Shown here piece after piece: positions 1 through 8,300 of a stretch of DNA of 64,000 nt (position 1 is the stretch's first letter; every line of letters starts with the position of its first letter). The DNA comes from Allobosea sp039673065 (GTDB taxonomy: Bacteria > Pseudomonadota > Alphaproteobacteria > Rhizobiales > Beijerinckiaceae). The position numbers and the translations under genes are program-made. The notes beneath the pieces were generated by a model. That model worked only from the letters and a program-made list of their open reading frames with translations, had not been told where the DNA came from and ran no database searches. The stretch lies in assembly GCF_039673065.1 (NCBI RefSeq), contig NZ_JBDJKW010000006.1, forward strand, positions 186,001-250,000, in the 5' to 3' direction.

Positions 1-1349
1 TAGTCGGAGAGCCGCATGGTGAATTCGAGCGGCGCGACCAGGGCCGGCGTCGGCACATAGCCGAAAGCGTTGTCCGGCAGGCGGGTGACATCGACCATGA
101 AGGTGATGCCGCCACCCGGCCAGATGTACACGGGGGCTCCCCCACAGGTGACATAGGTCAGCGCATCCTTGACCGAGCGGGTCAGCCGCACCGGGTTCTC
201 GGTGACGCCGGCGCGCAGCGAGCCGCCGGCCCCGCCGATGAACAGCACGGTGGAGAGCGCCGGCTCGCAGTTCTCGGCGATGCGCTCCACGGGCTCGACC
301 AGCTGCGGCGGGATCGGCTTCTCCACCGGCAGCAGCGCCTCGTCGAGCTCGTAATAGGCGGCGTGCTCGCCGGTGGTCGAGACCATCAGCAGGCGCAGGC
401 CCGGCCAGGCGACCTTGGGGTCGAAGGGGCCGAGAATGGTCAGCGGGTCGCTGATATTGGTGCCGCCCCAGCCGGTGCCGGGCTGCGCCACCTGGAAATA
501 GCGGCCGGGCGTCGAGCGGCGCCCCTTCATCTTGATGCCGGTCGGCGCCATGTCGAGCAGTTTGCCGGCCTGGTGCTCGGAGAGCACGCCGGTGATGTGG
601 TCGTCGACCACCACCACCTCGTCGACCTTGCCGTGCCACTGCTTGGCGAAGATGCCGATCGTCGCCGAGCCGCAGCCGACGCGCATCCGGCTCTCGGGCA
701 CGCCGTTGACGATCGGCGGCTTGCCCGCCTGCACGACAACGGTCTCGCCCTCGTCGATGGTGAGCTCCACCGCCTCGCCATTGCTGAGCTTGAGCAGCGC
801 GTCGCAGGTGACGCGCCCCTCCTTCTTCGAGCCGCCGGTGAGATGGTGCACGCCGCCGAGCGACAGCATCTGCGAGCCGTACTCGCCGGTGGTGACGTGG
901 CCGACCGCCTCGCCGTCGACCCTGACCGTCGCCTGCTCGGGCCCGAGGAAGCGGTCGGTGTCGATCTTCACCTTGACGCCGCAATAGCTGAAGATGCCCT
1001 CGGTCACGACGGTGACCATGTCGACGCCGTCGACCTCGGCCGAGACGATGAAGGGCGCGGGCTTGTAGTCGGGATAGGTGGTGCCGGCGCCGATCGCGGT
1101 GATGAAGGTGCCCTGCTGGTGGACGATGTCGCCGTCCCAATCGCGCCCCTGCGCGAACGGCACCACCTCGCCGCCCTGCGCCAGCGTGCGCTCGAGCACG
1201 ACATGCGGCTCCATCCGCACCAGCTCGCCGGCGACATTGCCGTAGCGGTCGCAGGCGCCGACCGCGCCGGGCTTGATGAAGCACATCACCGGGCAGGCGT
1301 CGCAGCGGATCTTGTCGTCGACGGCCGCGCTGGCTTCCTGGAGGCTCAT
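1..1349 (-). CDS. 6-hydroxynicotinate reductase-like iron-sulfur protein (C-terminal part missing)
   Basis: The coding region starts at ATG 1349 and runs off the left edge, leaving 449 codons. The start has a GGAG about 8-10 nt upstream. The N-terminus carries Cys16-X2-Cys19-X3-Cys23-X9-Cys33, a typical iron-sulfur cluster arrangement, followed by a long globular region rich in beta-type segments. I recognise the overall sequence as the family annotated 6-hydroxynicotinate reductase (Hnr), which in anaerobic nicotinate fermenters reduces the pyridine ring. In aerobic Hyphomicrobiales such proteins are common but, as far as I know, untested, and they often lie near ring-opening amidohydrolases, so the substrate here is open. 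It is transcribed divergently from nadC and probably shares a regulator with it. Confidence 0.7.
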   Translation of the reverse strand, partial: MSLQEASAAVDDKIRCDACPVMCFIKPGAVGACDRYGNVAGELVRMEPHVVLERTLAQGGEVVPFAQGRDWDGDIVHQQGTFITAIGAGTTYPDYKPAPFIVSAEVDGVDMVTVVTEGIFSYCGVKVKIDTDRFLGPEQATVRVDGEAVGHVTTGEYGSQMLSLGGVHHLTGGSKKEGRVTCDALLKLSNGEAVELTIDEGETVVVQAGKPPIVNGVPESRMRVGCGSATIGIFAKQWHGKVDEVVVVDDHITGVLSEHQAGKLLDMAPTGIKMKGRRSTPGRYFQVAQPGTGWGGTNISDPLTILGPFDPKVAWPGLRLLMVSTTGEHAAYYELDEALLPVEKPIPPQLVEPVERIAENCEPALSTVLFIGGAGGSLRAGVTENPVRLTRSVKDALTYVTCGGAPVYIWPGGGITFMVDVTRLPDNAFGYVPTPALVAPLEFTMRLSD

Positions 1350-1383
1350 GCTGGCATTCTCCGCCGTCTCGCTCTCGGCTAAC

Positions 1384-1401
1384 TCATTTGTATACAAATG
1401 A
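1384..1401. promoter_or_regulatory. 18-bp perfect palindrome, GntR-type operator
   Basis: TCATTTGTATACAAATGA reads the same on both strands. The TTGTATACAA core is typical of FCD-type GntR repressors. It lies 35-52 nt upstream of the Hnr-like start codon, over the predicted transcription start. The cognate regulator is not obvious in the window. The rest of the 391-nt gap between the two start codons (1430-1630) shows no gene or other structure that I can support. Confidence 0.65.
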
Positions 1402-1429
1402 TGATGCTGAAACGACACCAAACTGTCAA
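1401..1429 (-). promoter_or_regulatory. Promoter of the Hnr-like gene
   Basis: On the minus strand a perfect TTGACA (1424-1429) is followed after 17 nt by CATCAT (1401-1406). The predicted start point near 1394 falls inside the 1384-1401 palindrome, so a bound protein would block initiation. Confidence 0.5.
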
Positions 1430-1633
1430 GGTCGCCATGCCAGCCTGCCGGCCGGCGAGTCGCGCCGCAAGCGTCCATGCGCCGTCCGCCCCGCCGTCCC
1501 TTCCTATCGAAAATCAGGCGAATTCCGCTTGCCAGACGTTCCGGCCGTGCCTGCCTCACGCCTGCGTGGACGCCCCGCGCTCAGGGCGCTATCCAGCCCT
1601 GAAGCACGATGCGCCGACGAGGCGATGGCCAGA

Positions 1634-1663
1634 TTGACAGTCGGAAAAGCCGATTGTTATTAT
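1634..1663 (+). promoter_or_regulatory. Sigma70-type promoter of the nadC operon
   Basis: A perfect TTGACA at 1634-1639 is followed by an 18-nt spacer and TATTAT at 1658-1663, the best-looking housekeeping promoter in the window. The second GntR-like site overlaps its -10 and start region. Confidence 0.65.
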
Positions 1664-1676
1664 TCGTGTACAAATA
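1661..1676. promoter_or_regulatory. Second, imperfect copy of the GntR-like operator
   Basis: TATTCGTGTACAAATA matches the 1384-1401 palindrome at most positions (ATT-GT-ACAAAT) but its left half is degenerate. It covers the -10/start region of the nadC promoter, mirroring the arrangement on the other side of the intergenic region. Confidence 0.5.
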
Positions 1677-1740
1677 AAATTCGTCGGGGCCGAGACTGGG
1701 TTCGACGTCAGGGCGAACAGCGCCCGAGGAGGGGTTTTCC

Positions 1741-2574
1741 ATGTATGACCGCTTTGCCACGGACCGCCTGATCGACCTCTGGCTGACCGAAGATATCGGC
1801 GCCTGCGACCTGACCGTGCAGGTGATGATCGAGGCCGAGGAGACCGGGCGCTTCTACATGAACGCCCGCGAGCCAATGATCGTCGCCGGCATCGAGGTCG
1901 CCGCGCGCGTCTTCAAGCGCTACGATCCCGAGCTGAAGGTCGACCTCAAGGTCAAGGACGGCGACAAGGTCGAGAAGGGCGCGATCCTGATCGAGGTCGA
2001 GGGCTCGGCCCGCAGCGTGCTGACCGCCGAGCGCACCGCGCTCAACATCGCCCAGCGCCTCTCGGGCATCGCCAACGAGACCGCCCGCTACGTCGCCGCC
2101 ATCGCCGGCACCAAGGCGCGCCTGATCGACACCCGCAAGACCACGCCCGGCCTGCGCATGATGGAGAAGCATGCGGTGACCTGCGGCGGCGGCCTCAACC
2201 ACCGCCTCGGCCTCGACAACGGCGTGATGATCAAGGACAACCACATCGCCGTCTGCGGCAGCATCTCGGCCGCCGTCGAGCGCGCCCGCCGCACCCTGCC
2301 GGTGCTGACCAAGCTCGAGGTCGAGTGCGACAATCTCGGCCAGGTCGACGAAGCGGTCGCCGCCGGCGCCGACGTCATCATGCTCGACAACATGTCGGTC
2401 GCCGACATGACCAAGGCGGTGGGCATCATCGCCGGCCGCGCCAAGGTCGAGGCCTCGGGCGGGATCAACATCGACACGATCGGGCCAATCGCCAAGACCG
2501 GGGTCGACTACATCTCGACCAGTAAGATCACCCAGTCGGCTCCGGCCGTGGACATCGGCCTCGACGAAGCCTGA
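1741..2574 (+). CDS. nadC: Nicotinate-nucleotide diphosphorylase (carboxylating), quinolinate phosphoribosyltransferase
   Basis: This 277-aa protein has the usual NadC length and all recognisable family motifs: DTRKTTPGLR, the GGG-x2-HR-x-L-x-N segment, KDNH, EVE, MLDN and EASGGI. NadC makes nicotinate mononucleotide, CO2 and PPi from quinolinate and PRPP in the cytoplasm. The start ATG follows a GGAGG-containing leader. Unusually it is not next to nadA or nadB. Instead it heads an operon with a fused PRPP-forming enzyme (6-nt gap) and is divergent from an Hnr-like gene. This may be a second NadC serving a catabolic or salvage module rather than de novo NAD synthesis. The related molybdenum-locus protein ModD is an alternative family name, but the quinolinate-binding basic residues look intact. 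Confidence 0.88.
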   Translation: MYDRFATDRLIDLWLTEDIGACDLTVQVMIEAEETGRFYMNAREPMIVAGIEVAARVFKRYDPELKVDLKVKDGDKVEKGAILIEVEGSARSVLTAERTALNIAQRLSGIANETARYVAAIAGTKARLIDTRKTTPGLRMMEKHAVTCGGGLNHRLGLDNGVMIKDNHIAVCGSISAAVERARRTLPVLTKLEVECDNLGQVDEAVAAGADVIMLDNMSVADMTKAVGIIAGRAKVEASGGINIDTIGPIAKTGVDYISTSKITQSAPAVDIGLDEA

Positions 2575-2580
2575 TCGACC

Positions 2581-4623
2581 ATGCGCGCCGGCACCTTCTT
2601 TCTCGTCGTCGGCCCCAGCGGAGCCGGCAAGGACTCCCTGATCGACGGCGCGAGGCAGGTGCTGGAGCCGACCGGGCGCTACCGCTTCGCAAAGCGCGTC
2701 ATCACCCGCCCCGCCGGCTCGCCCGGCGAGGATCACGAGGCGGAGACCGAGGCCGGCTTCGCCGCGCGCGAGGCGCAAGGCGGCTTCCTGATCTGCTGGG
2801 GCGCGCACGGGCTGCGCTACGGCCTGCCGGCGAGCCTGCTCGAGGCTGTCGCCAACGGGCAGAACGTCGTCGCCAACGGCTCGCGCGCCACCATCACTGC
2901 GCTGGCCGAGCGGGTGGCGCGCCTCGTCGTCGTCGAGGTCACGGCGCCGCCGGAGGTTCTGGCGGCGCGCATCGCCGGGCGCGGCCGCGAGAGCGGCGCC
3001 GCCATCGAGACCCGCCTCGCCCGCAAGGTCGATCCCTGGCCGGACGGCATCCGCAGCGTCTGCGTCGCCAATGACGGCACGCTGGAGGCCGGCGTCGAGC
3101 GCTTCGTCGCCGCGGTCGAATCCGCCGCCAACACGCTGCGCCTGCGCCAGCTGCCGCTCTTCGTCGGCCGCGCGCATTGCGCCTGGCTGCCGGCCAGGGG
3201 CGAGGTCGTCAACGGCTTCGACTATCTCGGCCCCGGCCGCATCGAGCTCTCGGCCGGCAAGGCCAGCATCCGCGCCGACGTGCAGGTCATGGACATCCCC
3301 GCCGTGCTCGCCGGCGACGAGATCGGCCTGTCGAGCGAGGCCTTCGCCGAGTTCGGCCTGCCGGAGGGCAGCGAGATCGCGATCCGCCGCACGCCCTCGC
3401 CCGAGAGCCGCGCGGCGCTGACCGCCAAGATCCGCGGCGAGGCGCTGGACGAGGCGCAGTATCACACCCTGATCCGCGACATCGTCGAATCCCGCTATCC
3501 CGACGGCGAGGTCGCCGCCTTCCTGGTCGCCGCGACCCAGAAGCTGACGGACGAGGAGGTCGTGGCGTTGGCGCGGGTGCGCACCCGCTTCACCGAGACC
3601 ATCGCCTGGCCGGACGGCATCGTCGTCGACAAGCACTCCATGGGCGGCATCCCCGGCAGCCGCATCACGCTGATCGTGGTGCCGATCGTCGCCGCCCACG
3701 GCGCCTTCCTGATGCCGAAGACCTCCTCGCGCGCCATCACCTCCGCCGCCGGCACCGCCGACGCGATGGAGACGGTCGCCGATGTCGAACTGACGCCGGC
3801 GGAGCTACGGCTCTGCGTCGAGAAGGCGCGCGCCTGCATCGCCTGGAACGGGCGGCTCAACCACTCGATCGTCGACGACGTGATGAACGCGATCACGCGC
3901 CCGCTCGGCATCGATTCCAACCGCTGGTCGGTCGCCTCGATCCTGTCGAAGAAGAAGACCGCCGGCTCGACCCATGTCATCGTCGACCTGCCCTACGGCC
4001 CGCGCGCCAAGCTGCGCACGCTGGAGGAGGCGGCCGAGCTGGCGCGGCTGTTCGAGACGGTCGGCGCCGGGCTCGGCCTCGTGGTGCGCGCCTTCCCGAC
4101 CGACGGCACCCGGCCGATCGGCCGCGGCATCGGCCCGGCGCTGGAGGTGCGCGATGTCGGCCTGGTGCTCGACGGCGACGCAAGCGCGCCGGCCGATCTC
4201 GTCGAGAAAGCCCTGTTCTTCGCCGGGCACATCCTGTCCTGGGATCCGGCGCTCGGCAGCTACGAGGCCGGCCGCGCCCGCGCGATGGACCTGCTACGCA
4301 GCGGCGCGGCGCGGGCCGCCTTCGAGCGCATCGTCGACGCACAGGGCCGCCGCGAGCCGCCGGTCCGGCCCGGCCTACTGGTCCATACAGTGCGGGCGGA
4401 GCGGGCCGGCACGATCACCGGCATCGACGGCTGGGCGGTGGCGGGCATCGCCCGGCGCGCCGGCGCGCCTTTCGACAAGGCGGCGGGCATCGACCTGCGC
4501 TGCGGCGTCGGCGACGTCGTCGCGGCGGGCGATCCGCTCTTCGTCATCCACGCCTCGGCCGCCTCGGACCTCGACGACGCCCGCAAGCTCGCGGCCGAGA
4601 CCGCCTGCTACACGATCGGCTAG
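2581..4623 (+). CDS. Fusion: ribose 1,5-bisphosphokinase (PhnN) + AMP/thymidine phosphorylase-like enzyme
   Basis: A single 680-aa reading frame joins two enzymes. Residues about 4-180 are a PhnN-type kinase with P-loop GPSGAGKD at 11-18. PhnN phosphorylates ribose 1,5-bisphosphate to PRPP. Residues about 195-675 match the archaeal-type AMP phosphorylase/'putative thymidine phosphorylase 2' family: an N-terminal swapped-hairpin-like segment, KHSMGGIPGSR near 351-361 and SSRAITSAAGTADAMETV near 381-400. The characterised archaeal enzymes split NMPs with phosphate into base and ribose 1,5-bisphosphate. The product of the C-terminal half would thus feed the N-terminal half. The gene sits 6 nt after nadC, a PRPP consumer. 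Substrate preference (NMP or nucleoside) cannot be read from the sequence. No frameshift or internal start is needed. Confidence 0.85.
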   Translation: MRAGTFFLVVGPSGAGKDSLIDGARQVLEPTGRYRFAKRVITRPAGSPGEDHEAETEAGFAAREAQGGFLICWGAHGLRYGLPASLLEAVANGQNVVANGSRATITALAERVARLVVVEVTAPPEVLAARIAGRGRESGAAIETRLARKVDPWPDGIRSVCVANDGTLEAGVERFVAAVESAANTLRLRQLPLFVGRAHCAWLPARGEVVNGFDYLGPGRIELSAGKASIRADVQVMDIPAVLAGDEIGLSSEAFAEFGLPEGSEIAIRRTPSPESRAALTAKIRGEALDEAQYHTLIRDIVESRYPDGEVAAFLVAATQKLTDEEVVALARVRTRFTETIAWPDGIVVDKHSMGGIPGSRITLIVVPIVAAHGAFLMPKTSSRAITSAAGTADAMETVADVELTPAELRLCVEKARACIAWNGRLNHSIVDDVMNAITRPLGIDSNRWSVASILSKKKTAGSTHVIVDLPYGPRAKLRTLEEAAELARLFETVGAGLGLVVRAFPTDGTRPIGRGIGPALEVRDVGLVLDGDASAPADLVEKALFFAGHILSWDPALGSYEAGRARAMDLLRSGAARAAFERIVDAQGRREPPVRPGLLVHTVRAERAGTITGIDGWAVAGIARRAGAPFDKAAGIDLRCGVGDVVAAGDPLFVIHASAASDLDDARKLAAETACYTIG

Positions 4624-4668
4624 CGGCCGGGGGCTGCCTTCGCGCAGGCGCCGGGCACCGCCGCCGGC

Positions 4669-5127
4669 TCAGCGCAGCTGCTTCAGCAGGGAGATCAGCG
4701 TGGCGCGCTGGCTCGTCGCCAGCGGCGAAAGCGTCACCTTGCTGACCGTCTCGGCGCGCGGCAGCAATTCGCGGGTGAAGTCGCGGCCGGCCTCCGTCAG
4801 CTGCACGATGACGCGGCGGCCATCGTCGGGATCGCGCTCGGTGCGCACCAGCTTGCGCTTGATCAGCCTGTCGACCACGCCCTTGATCGTCGCCGCGTCC
4901 ATCGAGGTGTGGCGGCCGAGCAGGTTCTGCGAGCAGCCGCCCTCGGCATAGAGCCGCGACAGTACCGCCCATTGGGTCGGCGTCAGGTCGGTGCCCATGA
5001 TCTCGCCGAACAGCGAGACATGGCGCTGCACCGCCTGGCGCAGAATGAAACCGATCTGCTCGGACAGGTCGTAGTCCTCACCCGGCGCCTCGACGAGGTC
5101 TGCCTGAGCGTGTTCCGGCCTGGACAT
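4669..5127 (-). CDS. MarR-family transcriptional regulator
   Basis: This 152-aa protein has a winged helix-turn-helix (residues about 47-115, with the DPDDGRR wing motif near 98-104) flanked by dimerisation helices, typical MarR length and layout. It is convergent with the PhnN fusion gene and faces a 240-nt upstream region containing an inverted repeat. Some MarR proteins (NicR, for example) control nicotinate catabolism. Given the neighbours this is a tempting but unproved match. Confidence 0.85.
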   Translation of the reverse strand: MSRPEHAQADLVEAPGEDYDLSEQIGFILRQAVQRHVSLFGEIMGTDLTPTQWAVLSRLYAEGGCSQNLLGRHTSMDAATIKGVVDRLIKRKLVRTERDPDDGRRVIVQLTEAGRDFTRELLPRAETVSKVTLSPLATSQRATLISLLKQLR

Positions 5128-5254
5128 CGAGCGTTCCTTCTCACCCTGCCTTGCGCCCGTCGGGCGAACTGCCTTCGGTCAGCCCAATGGCGACGCCGAT
5201 AACTGCATCCCCGCCACCGGAATTTCAATCGTTTCTTGGCATGAATATGCGTTT

Positions 5255-5273
5255 ACACAACTACGACTTGTGT
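5255..5273. promoter_or_regulatory. Inverted repeat upstream of the MarR gene
   Basis: ACACAA-N7-TTGTGT lies about 130 nt upstream of the MarR start codon. Size and symmetry fit a MarR operator, probably for autoregulation. Only position and symmetry support this. Confidence 0.35.
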
Positions 5274-5282
5274 CTGGTCCAA

Positions 5283-5307
5283 GTCGAAACTGGCAACGTC
5301 GAAACTG
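5283..5307. repeat. Short direct repeat GTCGAAACTG x2
   Basis: Two exact 10-mers GTCGAAACTG start at 5283 and 5298 (15-nt period) between the MarR promoter region and the end of the acyltransferase gene. They could be a regulator site or a small remnant. No function is assigned. Confidence 0.3.
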
Positions 5308-5367
5308 CCGCGCTGAAGCGCCGGCCCGGCACAGGCTGCACCGGGCCGGCGGCAGAGCCCGCGAGCG

Positions 5368-8300
5368 TCAGGCCGTGGCCGGATCGGGCGCCGCAGGCTC
5401 CGGCGTGGCAGGCTCCGACTTGGCAGGCTCCGGCGTGGCGGGCTCGGGCGCGGCGGGCTCGGGGGCGGCGGCGCGCTCGCGCACCAGCTTGCTCACCCCG
5501 GCGAAGTCGAGCTTGCCGGAGCCGAGCACCGGCACCTCCGGCACGACCATGACCTCGGCTGGGATCATCAGGTCGGCGGCGCCCTTGCCCTTGGCGAAGG
5601 CCTGGAAGCTGGCGCGGGTCGCGTCCTTCTGCTGCGTCACCAGCACCAGCCGCTCGCCCTTGCGGGCATCGGGGAGGCTCGCCACCGCCGAGAGCGCGCC
5701 CGGCCAGCATTCCGCCGCCAGCGCCTCGACCGCCGCCAGCGAGACCATCTCGCCCGCGACCTTGGCGAAGCGCTTGGCCCGGCCCTTGATGGTGACGAAA
5801 CCGTCGGCGTCGATGGTGACGATGTCGCCGGTGTCGTGCCAGCCCTCGGCCGGCGGCTCGAGCACACCGGGATTCTCGGCGCGCAGATAGCCCAGCATGA
5901 TGTTGGGGCCGCGCACATGCAGGCGCCCGCCCTCCTCGACGCCGGGCACCGGCTCCAGCCTGGCCTCCATGCCGGGCATGATCCGGCCGACCGTGCCGAA
6001 GCGGTTGAACATCGGCGTGTTGAGCGCCAGAACCGGCGCCGTCTCGGTGACGCCATAGCCTTCGAGGATGCGCAGGCCGAACTTCTCCATATAGGTCCGG
6101 CGCGTCGCCTCCTTCACCGGCTCGGCGCCGGCCACGATGTAGCGCAGCGAGCGCAGATCATAGGGATGGGCGGCGCGGGCATAGCCGTTCAGGAAGGTGT
6201 CGGTGCCGAACAGGATGGTGGCGTTGGAGCCGTAGACCAGCTCCGGCACCATCCGGTAGTGCAGCGGCGACGGGTAGAGATAGACCGGCACGCCCGAGAC
6301 CAGCGGCAGGACGAGCCCCGCCGTCAGGCCGAAGGAGTGGAACACCGGTAGAACGTTGAAGACCTTGTCGCGTCGGCCGAAATCGATGCGCGCCGCCGCC
6401 TGCGCCGCATTCGCCAGCATGTTGGCATGCGACAGCACCACGCCCTTCGGCGCCCCCTCCGAGCCCGAGGTGAACAGGATCGCGGCGCGGTCGGAGCCCT
6501 TCGCTTCGGCGATCGGCGTGCCCTGCCGCCACAGCCCCTTGAGCTTGTCGAGCGTCGTCACCGTCTCGCGGACATCCTCGAGATAGACGATCGTCACCAC
6601 GCCCGAGAGCGCCTCGACCAGCGGGCCCATCCGGCCCTTCTCGACGAAGGCGCGTGAGGTCACGATGGTCCCGACCTGCGCGGCGGTGCAGGCGGCGGCG
6701 ATATTGGCGGCGCCTGCGGTGAAGTTGATCATCGCCGGCACGCGCGCCGCCGACATCAGGCCGAGCACGGTCACCGCCGCGCCGTTGGCGTTGGGCAGCA
6801 TCACGCCGACCGCCTCGCCCTCGCCCGCCAGCCGCATCAGCTTGCGGCCGAGCACCTCGGCGCCGATCAGCAGGCGCTTATAGGTCAGCGAGCCGGTCAG
6901 CGGATCCTCCACCGCGACGCGCGAGGGTCCGTGGTCGCGCGCAGCGGCCGCGACGGCGGCGAAGACGCTGCGGTCGATGTCGCTGGTGCGGAAGATCAGA
7001 TCCGACATCACCTGGTAGAGCGCGGCGCCCGCCGCCTGGCGGCGCGCCCGGCCCTTGAGCGCCTCGGGCACGGTCAGCGAGATCGGCTCCAGGATGGTGA
7101 CGCGCACCTTGGGGAACCATTTCCGCCGGACCTGCTCGCGGGTCAGCCGCGAGAAGATCGTCTTCTCCAGCCCGTCGATCCGCACCGGCAGCACCGGCGC
7201 GCCCGACTTCTCGGCGATCATGCCGGCACCGTCATAGACCTTCATCAGGCTGCCCGTGACGGTGAGGCGCCCCTCGGGGAAGATCACCAGGCTCTCACCG
7301 CCCTTGATCGCATTGATCAGCGAGCGCGTCGCCAACGGCCGCGCCGGATCGAGCGGCATGGCGCGCGTCAGCTTCAGGAAGGGCTTCACCCACCAGCGCT
7401 GCGCGATGCCGTGGTCGATGGCGAAGACCGGCTCCTTGTCGAGGATCGAGAGCGCCAGCGCCGCATCGAGGAAGGAGACGTGGTTGAGCGCGATGATGGC
7501 GTGGCCGCCGGCCTTGGCGATGTTCTCGCGGCCGGTGACCTCGACGCGGTAGAAGGCGCGGAACAGGATCGAGAGGAAGTCGCTGAGCGGGTTGGTCGGC
7601 AGGGTCCGTACGATCCAGACCGACGCCGCGATCGTCAGCACGCCGAGCAGGGCGAAGAGCTGCCAGAGCGCGGCGCCCGCCTCCTGCAGCAGCGCGATCA
7701 CCGCCGCCCCCGCCACCATGAAGGCGGCCGAGAGCACGTTGACGGCCGCGACGATGCGCGCCCGCTTGGCGGCCGGCGCCCAGGCCTGGGTCGCGGCGAA
7801 GGAGGGCACGATGAAGACGCCGCCGGCGATCGCCAGGCCGGCGAGATCGATGCCGATGCGCCAGGCCACGCCCGCCTCGAAGAAGGCGGCGACGTCGCGC
7901 GCCGGCTGGTAGGGGCTGACGCCCGAGACCGCCCAGGCGAGGTCGAGCGCGAACAGCCCCATCACCAGCCCGGCGACCGGCACCGGCAGCAGCACGATGC
8001 GCCCGCTCGACAGGAAGGAGCCGAGGCCGGAGCCGACCGCGATGGCGATGGCGAACACGGCGAGATAGGTCGAGACCACCATTTCGGTGCCGCCCATGCC
8101 GTTCTTCACCAGCGTCGGCAGCAGCGCCATCACCACCGCGCCGATCAGCCAGAACAGCGAGACCATCACGCCGGTGCGCCAGAGCCTGGCGTCGCCCCAG
8201 AGATCGCGCAGCAGGTCGCGGGTCGAGCGCAGGATGTTGCGGTCGATCACCAGGTCGGGCGCGGCCGGGCCGGTCTTGGGGATGAACAGCGTCGCGACCC

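Noticed and set aside
1388..1771. Small open frames in the Hnr-nadC intergenic region
   Set aside because: They overlap the palindromes, both promoters and the nadC start. No ribosome site or recognisable domain.
5378..5467. CRISPR-like repeat
   Set aside because: The 15-bp units are contiguous with no spacers and encode a protein tail in frame.
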